Assembly (NCBI GenBank): GCA_035304485.1
Contig: DATGPZ010000112.1
Coordinates: 1-6,542 of the forward strand
Length of the DNA stretch: 6,542 nucleotides
From: ZC4RG17 sp035304485
GTDB taxonomy: Bacteria > Actinomycetota > Acidimicrobiia > Spongiisociales > ZC4RG35
Reading direction: 5' to 3'
Part shown: positions 1 to 6,400 of the stretch, piece after piece
Position numbering within the stretch: position 1 is the first letter of the stretch
Layout of the letters: each line of letters starts with the position of its first letter
Notes under the pieces: generated by a model
The model's input: the letters and a program-made list of their open reading frames with translations, nothing else
Databases searched by the model: none
What the model was told of the DNA's origin: nothing
Made by a program: the position numbers and the translations under genes

Positions 1-1577
1 TCGTCGCCGTTGAGCGAGTCGGCGTTGGGCTCGTCGTTGACCAGCACGAAACCGGCCGCTCCTTGGGCGGCGACGTTCTGTGACTTCTCCACCCGTCCGT
101 TGACGCCCCGGTCACAGACGACGATCCGGCCGGAGAACGCAGCCTGGTTGCCGGTCGTGGACTGACAGAGGGCATCGCCGAAATCCCCGGCGTACACGAT
201 CTCGGTCCCGGAAGGCAGGCCGTCGGTGACGCCTTTCCCCTCGATGTCATCGAGAGTTCCTTCCGAAGAAGTCAGATCGATGAGGATGTTCTGATTGAAC
301 CGGTCGTGGGTCGAGGCACCCACGGAGATGATCCAGGGGGCATCGGAGGGCGAGCCGGTGGTGGCGAATCCCGGACCGTCGTTGCCGTTGGAGGTGGCCA
401 CGAAGATGCCGGCCGCCCGGGCATTGAGGTAGCCGACGGTGTCGAAGTCGTCCCACAGAGCCGAGGGGGCCGGGGAGCCGATCGAGTAGTTGATCACGTC
501 GACCTCGTCGGCGATGGCCTGGTCGATGGCTGCGGTCAGGCCCGACAGGGAGCAGCAGCCCAAGTAGGAGATGATGTTGGCGTGGGGGGCCACACCCGAG
601 ATGTCGAAGGTGTGGAGGTTACCGTCGACCGTCTTCTCGATTCCCTGGACGACGTTGCCGCCGGCCGTGGAGGCGGTGTGGGAGCCGTGCCCGTCGTAGT
701 CGTAGGCCGGGAGCTGGTTGACGAAGTTGTAGGCACCGATCAGCTTGTCGTTGCACGGGAAGTCCGGGTCGTAGTCGACGTAGTCGGGATCGCAGACGCC
801 GTAGAACCGCCCCCGCGGGTTGGTGTGGTCGTAGCCATCATCGCCCACATCTGCGAACGAATCGTTGCCCGGACTGATGCCGGTGTCGATCACGCCGATG
901 ACGATGCCTTCGCCCTTGTAGTCCTCCGGGAGGTTCAGTTCCGTCGTGGCGTTCCACGCAGCATCGGCATTGATCCACTCGGGGCCGCGGTCGGTGTGGA
1001 GTTCCCGCTCCTGGTCGAGCATGATGTCGGCCACGGCCGGGTCCTGGGCGAGTTCACGTGCTTCGTCGGGCGTGAGCACCGCCGCGATGCCGTTGACGGC
1101 GTACTGATAGGTGTAGGGAACTTCGACCTCACGTCCGACGGTGCGTTCCATGGTCTCGATGAAATCGGTCTGGGCTTCCACCAGGTGTTCGCGATACTCG
1201 ACGACCGCCTGAGCGTCGGTGTCGAGGCGCTGGGTTCCACGAGGGGCGGTCCGGGCCAGTCCCGGGATTCCACCTTCGTACGAGGGAACCGCTGGGTCGT
1301 GGAAACGGATGAGATAGGTTCGCGGTTCGGTCCCGGTGCCGAGGTTCCGCTTCGGTGCGCGACTCCCCGGAATTACCTGCTCGACTTCCGCCTGGACAGG
1401 TTCGAACCCTTCGGGAACCCGTTCCTCGGTGGTTTCGGGCTCCGTGGTCGGTTCGCTGCGTCGTTCGGTGGCTAGCGATTCTTGCGCCGAAACCGCTGTC
1501 CCGAACATCGGGACGAGCATCAGCAGAGCTGTGGCGATAGATACGAACTTACTACGACCCCGCGTGGCCTTTCTCAT
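1..1577 (-). CDS. Secreted subtilisin-like S8 serine peptidase with I9 prodomain and PA insert (3' end cut by window)
   Basis: An open frame of 525 codons runs off the left edge. Residues 1-31 look like a signal peptide: basic RKATRGRSK, a hydrophobic core, then VSA before Gln32. A Pro/Glu/Thr-rich linker follows, then an inhibitor I9-like propeptide (about 85-195). The S8 domain shows the catalytic Asp in VIDTG (Asp231), the catalytic His in DGHGSHTA (His297) and the oxyanion Asn in SNGNDGP (Asn399). From about residue 450 a protease-associated (PA) domain is inserted (IVVCDRG, then AAGFVLVND), as in cucumisin-type subtilases. The catalytic GTSMA Ser is expected beyond the window, so activity cannot be confirmed. 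The ATG is preceded by GAGGGAG at 1584-1590 with a 6-nt spacer. It is probably an exported, self-processing protease for extracellular protein breakdown; the substrate is unknown. It is divergent from the flavoprotein gene. Confidence 0.93.
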   Translation of the reverse strand, partial: MRKATRGRSKFVSIATALLMLVPMFGTAVSAQESLATERRSEPTTEPETTEERVPEGFEPVQAEVEQVIPGSRAPKRNLGTGTEPRTYLIRFHDPAVPSYEGGIPGLARTAPRGTQRLDTDAQAVVEYREHLVEAQTDFIETMERTVGREVEVPYTYQYAVNGIAAVLTPDEARELAQDPAVADIMLDQERELHTDRGPEWINADAAWNATTELNLPEDYKGEGIVIGVIDTGISPGNDSFADVGDDGYDHTNPRGRFYGVCDPDYVDYDPDFPCNDKLIGAYNFVNQLPAYDYDGHGSHTASTAGGNVVQGIEKTVDGNLHTFDISGVAPHANIISYLGCCSLSGLTAAIDQAIADEVDVINYSIGSPAPSALWDDFDTVGYLNARAAGIFVATSNGNDGPGFATTGSPSDAPWIISVGASTHDRFNQNILIDLTSSEGTLDDIEGKGVTDGLPSGTEIVYAGDFGDALCQSTTGNQAAFSGRIVVCDRGVNGRVEKSQNVAAQGAAGFVLVNDEPNADSLNGD

Positions 1578-1613
1578 CAAGTGCTCCCTCTTGTTGCGGA
1601 ACGACCGGCGGGC

Positions 1614-1643
1614 ACTCTATCCAGATGAATCGAAATGTGTCGA
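1614..1643 (-). promoter_or_regulatory. Probable sigma70-type promoter of the subtilase gene
   Basis: On the minus strand, TCGACA (1643-1638; five of six match TTGACA) lies 18 nt from TAGAGT (1619-1614; fits the actinobacterial TANNNT -10). This predicts a start near 1607 and a leader of about 30 nt carrying the GAGGGAG ribosome-binding site. The -35 half lies inside a block that recurs at 5997-6027. Identified by eye only. Confidence 0.5.
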
Positions 1644-1646
1644 CTA
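1618..1646 (-). promoter_or_regulatory. First copy of the TAGTCGA-CACATTTCGA ... GGATA block
   Basis: On the minus strand, TAGTCGACACATTTCGA is followed by a 7-nt variable stretch and GGATA, nearly matching 5997-6027. Here the block spans the -35 of the subtilase promoter and the first bases of its -10, and lies about 55 nt upstream of the divergent flavoprotein gene, so a bound protein could affect both. Whether it is a true operator or only promoter similarity is unresolved. Confidence 0.3.
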
Positions 1647-1687
1647 GACCGGGTGAATTGTCGTGATGAGGTCCAGAATCGCGCCGT

Positions 1688-1693
1688 TACGCT
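1688..1693 (+). promoter_or_regulatory. Candidate -10 element giving a leaderless lpdA-type transcript
   Basis: TACGCT (TANNNT class) ends 7 nt before the ATG at 1701, so transcription could begin at or next to the start codon. The only Shine-Dalgarno-like sequence, GGGAG at 1694-1698, is just 2 nt from the ATG, too close for normal use. Leaderless genes are common in actinobacteria. No good -35 is seen at the right distance (TTGTCG at 1658-1663 is 24 nt away), so the call is weak. Confidence 0.35.
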
Positions 1694-1700
1694 GGGAGCA

Positions 1701-3071
1701 ATGACGAGCAGTTTCGAGAAGCGATCACCGCAATTCCTAGTGATCGGTGGTGGACCGGCCGGTACCAGCTTCGCGACCACGGCTGCCGCCCGCGGTGCGG
1801 CGGTGACGGTGGTCGAAAAGGACATCGTCGGGGGAGCAGCCCACCTCTATGACTGCATCCCGTCGAAGACGATGACCGCATCGGCCGTCCGCGTCTCCGT
1901 GCTCCGTGATGCCAGCAAGCTCGGGCTCACCCTCGAACCGCGATCCATCGACGTAGGCAACCTGTCGTCGCGTATCAAGGCGATCACAGGCGACATAAAC
2001 CAGTCCCTCGTCGAGCTCCTCGAGTCCCAGTCGGTGGAACTGGTGGAGGGTCGGGGATCGCTGATCGACGCTCACACCGCCACGGTCGAGACGCCGGATG
2101 GCGAACGGCGGATCTCCTTCGACAAGGCGCTCATCTCCACGGGATCGGTGCCGAGGGTGCCCCCGTGGGCGGCGGTCGATGGGAAGCGGATCCTCACCAC
2201 CCGCGACGCCTACGACCTGCCGGAGATACCAGAGCACATCATCGTGATCGGGTCGGGCGTCACCGGTGTCGAGTTCGTCCACATATTCCAGTCTCTCGGG
2301 GCCCAGGTCACCCTGGTGGTGTCGCGCCAGCAGATCCTGCCGCATCGTGACCCGGAGGTCGCCGCCGTCCTCGAGGAGGATTTTCTCGAGCGGGGCGTCA
2401 AACTGCTGATCGGTGCCCGCGCCGAATCGGCCGAGGTCGAGGGAGACGAGGTGGTGGTTCGTTGCGACGATGGCCGCGTGGTGAGGGGCTCTCACGCCCT
2501 CTTGGCGATCGGGTCGGTCCCGCTCACCGAGGGCCTCGGGCTGGAGAAGGCGGGTGTCGAGACCGATCACGGCTACATCCGTGTCGACGAGATGCAGCGC
2601 ACCTCGGTGCCCCACATCTATGCCGCCGGGGATTGCACCGGTCAGATGCCACTCTCGTCGGTCGCCGCCATGCAGGGGCGCAAGATCGCGCTCGACGCTC
2701 TCGGTGTGCCGGTGACCCCGCTCGACTATTCCAAAGTCGCCCAGGCGGTGTTCACCGAGCCGGAGATAGCTTCGGTAGGTCTCGAGGAAGTGGAGGCAGC
2801 CGCCGAAGGTCGCAAGGTCCGAACCACCAAAGTGCCGTTCACGGCCAATGAACGGGCTGTCCTCCAGGGTTTCACCCGTGGCTTCGTGAAGGTGATCTCA
2901 GACCCCGCCACGGGGGTGGTGTTGGGCGGGACGATCGTAGGTCACCGCGCTTCGGAGCTGATCGCCACCGTCGCCCTCGCCGTCAACGTCCGGGCCACAG
3001 TCCAACAGCTGGTCGAGACGTTGATGATCCACCCGTCGATGTCGGAGGCGATCACCGACGCCGCCGACTGA
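1701..3071 (+). CDS. lpdA: LpdA-type NAD(P)H-quinone dehydrogenase / flavin disulfide-reductase homologue lacking one redox cysteine
   Basis: This 456-residue protein has the pyridine nucleotide-disulfide oxidoreductase layout. It has an FAD-binding GGGPAG (16-21) with Glu39 at the end of the second strand, a nucleotide-binding GSGVTG (184-189), a second FAD motif AAGDCTG (308-314) and a C-terminal dimerisation domain. In dihydrolipoyl dehydrogenases the active-site pattern is CxxxxC. Here it reads GGAAHLYDCIPSK, so the first Cys is Ala47 and only Cys52 remains. Wording such as DCIPSKT, GSHAL-IGSVP and GLGLE resembles, from memory, mycobacterial LpdA (Rv3303c), which reduces quinones with NAD(P)H rather than oxidising lipoamide. 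The C-terminal HPSMSE (His444, Glu449) keeps the His-Glu pair of true disulfide reductases. Ser208-Arg209 after the second dinucleotide fold might favour NADPH (inference). The ATG at 1701 is preferred over 1635 because the FAD motif should lie close to the N-terminus. It is convergent with the thioredoxin-like gene. Dihydrolipoamide dehydrogenase activity is unlikely. Confidence 0.85.
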   Translation: MTSSFEKRSPQFLVIGGGPAGTSFATTAAARGAAVTVVEKDIVGGAAHLYDCIPSKTMTASAVRVSVLRDASKLGLTLEPRSIDVGNLSSRIKAITGDINQSLVELLESQSVELVEGRGSLIDAHTATVETPDGERRISFDKALISTGSVPRVPPWAAVDGKRILTTRDAYDLPEIPEHIIVIGSGVTGVEFVHIFQSLGAQVTLVVSRQQILPHRDPEVAAVLEEDFLERGVKLLIGARAESAEVEGDEVVVRCDDGRVVRGSHALLAIGSVPLTEGLGLEKAGVETDHGYIRVDEMQRTSVPHIYAAGDCTGQMPLSSVAAMQGRKIALDALGVPVTPLDYSKVAQAVFTEPEIASVGLEEVEAAAEGRKVRTTKVPFTANERAVLQGFTRGFVKVISDPATGVVLGGTIVGHRASELIATVALAVNVRATVQQLVETLMIHPSMSEAITDAAD

Positions 3072-3081
3072 GGCCGTCGGC
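3063..3081. terminator. Possible hairpin terminator between convergent genes
   Basis: GCCGAC (3063-3068) and GTCGGC (3076-3081) form a perfect 6-bp stem with a 7-nt loop, overlapping the stop codon of the plus-strand flavoprotein gene and lying in the 26-bp convergent gap. There is no T-tract on either side, which is usual for many actinobacterial terminators but leaves the call uncertain. In GC-rich DNA such a stem can arise by chance. Confidence 0.3.
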
Positions 3082-3097
3082 TGGAACTCGGGCGCCA

Positions 3098-3667
3098 TCA
3101 GGTGGCGGGTTCGTTGCCGGGCTTCCACTTGATCGAACAACCGCGGGACGGTACCTGGTCCTCTGGAACCGGCTCTCCGGCGAGCACGGCATCGATGGCG
3201 GTACGGATGTCGTGGCCGGTGACCGGTAGATCGTTGGCCGGTCGGGACGAGTCGAACTGGCCGCGGTACACCAACCGTCGATCGGCGTCGAACAGGAAGA
3301 AATCAGGCGTGCACGCGGCTCGGAACGCCTTGGCGACGGATTGATCGGCGTCGAACAGCACCGGGAACCGATACCCGACCTCGTCGGCGATCCGAGCCAA
3401 TTCTTCGGGTGAATCATCCGGGTAGTTGTCGGCATCGTTGGAGCTGATGGCCACGATGTCGATCGGGGCGTCGGCGTAGTCCTCTCCCAGAGCGACCAGA
3501 CCCGGTCGGACGTGCTTGACGTAGGGGCAGTGGTTGCAGATGAACATGACGAGCAGCGGACCGGCGGTCAATCGATCGGAATCCACCACCTGGCCGGTCC
3601 GCACGTCGGCGAGGGCGAAATGGGGTGCGAGAGTCCCGAGATCCAGCATCGTCGAGGAGACAGCCAC
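3098..3667 (-). CDS. Thioredoxin-fold peroxiredoxin-like protein with CNHC motif (AhpC/TSA superfamily)
   Basis: The 189-residue protein has no signal peptide and is probably cytoplasmic. After a short N-terminal APHFALAD strand comes ICNHCPYVKH with Cys44 and Cys47, the CxxC redox pair at the start of a thioredoxin-fold helix. CTPDFFLFD near residue 115 supplies the cis-Pro loop, and GCSIKWKPGNEP closes the C-terminus with an extra Cys177. This pattern fits the PRX-like thioredoxin group (CNHCPYVKH plus SIKWKPGN signatures); the substrate is not established. The start is GTG at 3667, preceded by AAGGAG (3673-3678) with a 5-nt spacer; a second possible start, Met7, has no such site. A TAGACT -10-like hexamer lies at 3693-3698 (minus), so it may be transcribed separately from the upstream PPOX gene. 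It likely acts in thiol-based redox or peroxide handling, which is inference. Confidence 0.88.
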   Translation of the reverse strand: MAVSSTMLDLGTLAPHFALADVRTGQVVDSDRLTAGPLLVMFICNHCPYVKHVRPGLVALGEDYADAPIDIVAISSNDADNYPDDSPEELARIADEVGYRFPVLFDADQSVAKAFRAACTPDFFLFDADRRLVYRGQFDSSRPANDLPVTGHDIRTAIDAVLAGEPVPEDQVPSRGCSIKWKPGNEPAT

Positions 3668-3692
3668 AGAAGCTCCTTTCGGTCGCAGGCCG

Positions 3693-3698
3693 AGTCTA
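3693..3698 (-). promoter_or_regulatory. Weak -10-like element upstream of the thioredoxin-like gene
   Basis: TAGACT fits TANNNT and sits 14 nt upstream of the AAGGAG ribosome-binding site in the 60-bp gap after the PPOX gene. The nearest -35-like hexamer, TTGTCA (3717-3712), is only 13 nt away, shorter than the usual 16-18, so readthrough from upstream is equally possible. Confidence 0.25.
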
Positions 3699-3727
3699 TG
3701 ACGGTGACCGGTGACAACTCCGGCGGA

Positions 3728-4135
3728 TCAGCCGGCCTTCCAACCGGTGATCGACTCGACGTCGATCACGATCCACGGTCCGAGTTCCGCCGCTCCGTAC
3801 TCAGGGTATCGACCCCGTAGGGAATCCTCGGCGGTATCGGGCGGTACCTCCCGGACGGTCGCCGTGCCCTCCGCTCTGACCCACCACAGCTTCGACCAGT
3901 CGGCTTCGTAGTGGTGGGCGAGCACTGTCACCCGGGGATCTCGTCGGATGTTCTCCAGTCTCCGGAGTTCGCGGCTTCGCTTGGGTTTCTCATCGACCGC
4001 CGACACCAATCGCCGACCGGACAGGGCGACGAACACGAATGGCACGAGATGGGGATGGCCGTCGCCGTCGATCGTCGCCAGGACTGCCACCGGCGAGACG
4101 GCTAGCAAATCCCAGGCTTCCGCCGGGGTCATCAC
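3728..4135 (-). CDS. PPOX-class probable F420-dependent oxidoreductase (Rv0121/TIGR03668 type)
   Basis: This 135-residue protein has the split-beta-barrel FMN/F420-binding layout of the pyridoxamine 5'-phosphate oxidase-like family. It begins with a short helix and VAVLATIDGDGHPHLVPFVF (17-36), the typical first barrel strands. AVDEKPKRSRELRRLENI (46-63) follows, a cofactor-phosphate-binding stretch. Then comes VTVLAHHYEADWSKLWWVRAEG (69-90), a signature of the Rv0121-like group. These proteins are thought to use reduced deazaflavin F420; the substrate is unknown. Translation starts at GTG 4135 or the adjacent ATG at 4132. Neither has a clear ribosome-binding site, and the gene begins 7 nt after the carboxylase stop, so translational coupling is likely. 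F420 use supports an actinobacterial host. The functional link with the carboxylase is unclear. Confidence 0.88.
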   Translation of the reverse strand: MMTPAEAWDLLAVSPVAVLATIDGDGHPHLVPFVFVALSGRRLVSAVDEKPKRSRELRRLENIRRDPRVTVLAHHYEADWSKLWWVRAEGTATVREVPPDTAEDSLRGRYPEYGAAELGPWIVIDVESITGWKAG

Positions 4136-4142
4136 CGACGGC

Positions 4143-5885
4143 TCACTTGACGATGGCGATGACCGCTCCGTTGCTGACGGTGTCGCCCGGCTCGACCCGC
4201 AGATCGACCACTGCCCCGGCAGCAGGCGACTTCACTTCGTTCTCCATCTTCATCGCCTCGAGCACGCATATCGGGTCCCCGATATCGACGGTCTCGCCCG
4301 CCCTCACGTGCACCTTGACGATCGTCCCCTGCATGGGAGCGGTCACCACTCCATCCGACGAGGTCGGCTGGCTCGCCTCCAGCTTCGGCCGCTGGCGTCG
4401 CACCGCCCCCCCAGCCGTCTGGGGCTCCGGGGCCCAGAAAGTCACCGAGAACCTCCGACCGCCGATCTCGACGGTCATCGAGCGCTCCTGGAGCTGCAGA
4501 TCCTCGGGCACGGCGGGTGGCGCGAGCGGAGTCTCTTCTTCCAGCACCACCGACTCCTCCATCCACTTGGTGTGGTGGCGGCCCTCGAGGAATGCCGACT
4601 CGGAGAGAACGGCCTTGTGAGCGGGAATGGTGGTGTGAACGCCCTTGACCACGAACTCCTCCAGTGCCCGGCGGCCACGAGCGATGGCCTGCTCGCGGTC
4701 CTTGCCCCAGACCACGAGCTTGGCCATCAGGTTGTCGTAGTACTGGCTCACTCGGGTCTGCGACGTGATCCATCCGTCCACCCGAATCCCGGGGCCGGCC
4801 GGCTCGCGCCACTCGACCACTTGCCCGGGCGTCGGGAGGAAGTCCTGAAACGGATTCTCAGCGTTGATCCGGAACTCGATCGCATGGCCGTTGGGGCGGA
4901 TCTCCCCGAGGTCGAGCTCCTCACCGGAGGCGATTCTGATCTGCCACTCCACCAGGTCGAGGCCGGTCACCATCTCGGTGACGGTGTGTTCGACCTGCAG
5001 GCGGGTGTTCATCTCGAGGAAGTAGAGGCCGCCGCTCTTGTCGACGAGGAACTCGACGGTCCCGGCGTTGACGTAGCCACAGGACCGCCCCGCCGCCAAC
5101 GCTGCTTTCTCGAGCTCCTGGCGCTGGTCCTCCGTGAAGCCCGGTGAAGGCGTCTCTTCGATCAGCTTCTGATGACGCCGCTGTACGGAGCAGTCCCTTT
5201 CACCCAGGAACATGCCGTTGCCGTGGCTGTCGAAGAGTATCTGAGCCTCGATGTGGCGGGGCTCTTCCAGGTACTTCTCGACGTAGACCTCCGGATTGCC
5301 GAAGTAGGCGTCGGCTTCGCGTCGGGCTCCGTCGAAGGCGGCTTCCAGATCGTCTTCTGAGCGCACCACTCGCAACCCCTTGCCCCCTCCACCGTGGGCA
5401 GCCTTGATGGCGATGGGGTAGCCGTACTGCTCGGCGAGCGAGCGGACGGTCTCGACGTCGGAGACGGGTTCGGTGATGCCAGGCACGGTTGGTACGCCCT
5501 CGGCTTCGGCCGTCCTCCGCGAGGTGATCTTGTCGCCCATCAGCTCGATCGCTCGTGGTGGGGGACCGATCCAGATCTTCCCCGCCTCTTCCACCGCCCG
5601 AGCGAAGTCGGCGTTCTCGGCGAGGAACCCGTAGCCGGGATGAATGGCGTCTGCGTTCGCCTCCCGAGCGACCCGCAGAATGGCTTCTTGGTTCAGATAG
5701 GACTCCGAAGCCGGTGCCGGACCGATGTTCCAGGCTTCGTCGGCGAGGGAGACATGGAGAGCGTCTCGATCGAGCTCCGAATAGACGGCGATCGTGTGGA
5801 TGCCCATGTCGCGGGCGGTGCGAATCACCCGAACCGCGATTTCTCCCCGATTGGCGATGAGTAGACGACGGATAGAGCGGCTCAT
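4143..5885 (-). CDS. Acyl-CoA carboxylase alpha subunit (biotin carboxylase + BCCP), acetyl/propionyl-CoA type
   Basis: The 580-residue fused subunit carboxylates its own biotin with ATP and bicarbonate, for transfer to acyl-CoA by the beta subunit. The biotin carboxylase N-domain starts at RRLLIANRGEIAVRV (6-20) and includes HPGYGFLAEN (82-91). The ATP-grasp part has Lys118, Lys161, the glycine-rich HGGGGKG (164-170), RDCSVQRRHQK (230-240) and the catalytic EMNTRLQVEH (291-300, with Glu291, Asn293, Arg295, Glu299). A C-domain follows, then a linker (about 450-512) and a BCCP domain with EAMKM, whose Lys546 takes the biotin. Length is as expected for actinobacterial AccA/PccA-type subunits. 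The substrate (acetyl-, propionyl- or other CoA) cannot be read from this subunit, so no symbol is given. The beta gene lies upstream on the same strand and the PPOX gene 7 nt downstream. Oddly, no Shine-Dalgarno precedes the ATG: 4 nt upstream begins a heptamer repeat tract, the end of the S23-type insert. Confidence 0.96.
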   Translation of the reverse strand: MSRSIRRLLIANRGEIAVRVIRTARDMGIHTIAVYSELDRDALHVSLADEAWNIGPAPASESYLNQEAILRVAREANADAIHPGYGFLAENADFARAVEEAGKIWIGPPPRAIELMGDKITSRRTAEAEGVPTVPGITEPVSDVETVRSLAEQYGYPIAIKAAHGGGGKGLRVVRSEDDLEAAFDGARREADAYFGNPEVYVEKYLEEPRHIEAQILFDSHGNGMFLGERDCSVQRRHQKLIEETPSPGFTEDQRQELEKAALAAGRSCGYVNAGTVEFLVDKSGGLYFLEMNTRLQVEHTVTEMVTGLDLVEWQIRIASGEELDLGEIRPNGHAIEFRINAENPFQDFLPTPGQVVEWREPAGPGIRVDGWITSQTRVSQYYDNLMAKLVVWGKDREQAIARGRRALEEFVVKGVHTTIPAHKAVLSESAFLEGRHHTKWMEESVVLEEETPLAPPAVPEDLQLQERSMTVEIGGRRFSVTFWAPEPQTAGGAVRRQRPKLEASQPTSSDGVVTAPMQGTIVKVHVRAGETVDIGDPICVLEAMKMENEVKSPAAGAVVDLRVEPGDTVSNGAVIAIVK

Positions 5886-5889
5886 CGGC

Positions 5890-5924
5890 GAGTCGGAAGT
5901 CGGAAGTCGGAAGTCGGAAGTCGG
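5890..5924 (+). repeat. Left heptamer tract, (AGTCGGA) x about 4.9
   Basis: Positions 5891-5924 are an uninterrupted 7-bp period (AGTCGGA four times, then AGTCGG), with the matching G at 5890. The tract is the exact reverse complement of 6401-6435. It ends 4 nt before the alpha-subunit ATG (5885) and so occupies the place where a Shine-Dalgarno would be expected on the minus strand. Confidence 0.97.
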
Positions 5925-5996
5925 TGATGCATGAAAAGGTGGCGGCGCGGTTGCCGGGTGTTCCGTGAAGGGTAAAAGGGTTCCCTCCGCCGCACA

Positions 5997-6027
5997 TATC
6001 CGGTAGGACTCGAAATGTGTTCGACTA
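5997..6027 (-). promoter_or_regulatory. Operator- or promoter-like block, second copy of that at 1618-1646
   Basis: Read on the minus strand this block gives TAGTCGAACACATTTCGA, then a 7-8 nt variable stretch, then GGATA. The copy upstream of the subtilase is the same apart from one missing A and the variable part. It contains a perfect inverted repeat, TCGAA-N5-TTCGA (6010-6024), which overlaps the GTG start of the S23-type gene. It might act as a leftward promoter or operator for the carboxylase alpha gene, or regulate the S23 gene. Neither role is shown, and the -10-like TATGTG (5998-5993) is poor. Confidence 0.3.
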
Positions 6028-6385
6028 TCGCAACCTCAAGGTCTGGTGGAAGGCACGGGCGATAGTCCGGTCTGTGTACGAGGTCACGGCTCGTTACCCG
6101 GATACCGAGCGGTTCGGTCTCGTCTCTCAGACCCGTCGAGCGGCTCTCTCGATATCGGCGAATCTCGCCGAGGGGAGTGGTCGGCGCGGAGCCAAAGAGT
6201 TCGCCCGATTCGTCGACATCTCCACTGGCTCCGCCTACGAACTCGAATGCCTCCTCGTTCTCGCGAACGATCTCGACATGCTTCCGGACGGCGAGCTGAG
6301 GAAGGCCGCGACGGACCTCGATGAAGTGAAACGGATGCTGATCGGCTTGTCCCGGCGTCTGAGAGTCGTGAAGGCGACGGAATGA
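6017..6385 (+). CDS. Four-helix-bundle protein, S23 / 23S rRNA intervening-sequence protein family
   Basis: The 122-residue protein matches the S23/IVP family from end to end. It opens with FDYRNLKVWWKARAIV (2-17), then YEVTARYP (21-28), RFGLVSQTRRAALSISANLAEGSGRR (32-57), KEFARFVDISTGSAYELE (60-77), and a C-terminal helix ending in a basic LSRRLRVVK. The family forms homo-oligomeric, positively charged helical bundles. Some members are encoded in 23S rRNA intervening sequences, and the Avd proteins of diversity-generating retroelements share the fold, but the cellular role of stand-alone members is unknown. The start is GTG at 6017, with AGGA (6005-6008) 8 nt upstream; the nearby ATG at 6015 is out of frame. 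It is antisense to both flanking carboxylase genes and enclosed by inverted heptamer tracts. No convincing promoter of its own is visible. Membership in the family is firm; function is not assigned. Confidence 0.92.
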   Translation: MFDYRNLKVWWKARAIVRSVYEVTARYPDTERFGLVSQTRRAALSISANLAEGSGRRGAKEFARFVDISTGSAYELECLLVLANDLDMLPDGELRKAATDLDEVKRMLIGLSRRLRVVKATE

Positions 6386-6400
6386 CGTCGGGCACCGAAG

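Noticed and set aside
306..1475. Long plus-strand open frame of 389 codons opposite the subtilase
   Set aside because: It encodes low-complexity Gly/Val/Arg/Asp-rich protein with no family motif, while the minus frame has clear S8 catalytic motifs, a signal peptide and a ribosome-binding site. It is a GC-rich shadow.
1635..1700. 22-residue N-terminal extension of the flavoprotein from ATG 1635
   Set aside because: The extension MCRLDRVNCRDEV... has no family resemblance, has no ribosome-binding site and would overlap the divergent promoter region. ATG 1701 places the FAD motif where the family has it.
1737..2615. Minus-strand open frame of 292 codons opposite the flavoprotein
   Set aside because: No recognisable domain; the plus strand has full FAD and NAD(P) motifs over the same region.
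3703..3715. Tandem GGTGACC GGTGAC in the gap upstream of the thioredoxin-like gene
   Set aside because: Two short copies only, in GC-rich DNA, with no second occurrence and no clear relation to a promoter. Not enough to call an operator.
3948..5147. Plus-strand open frame of 399 codons opposite the carboxylase alpha gene
   Set aside because: Composition is typical of an antisense shadow (His/Leu/Arg/Asp rich), with no motif. The minus strand holds a complete biotin carboxylase-BCCP.
6010..6024. LexA/SOS box at TCGAA-N5-TTCGA
   Set aside because: The actinobacterial SOS box is TCGAAC-N4-GTTCGA with 6 nt between the TCGAA halves. Here the spacing is 5 and the C/G are not in register, so it is not a canonical LexA site.
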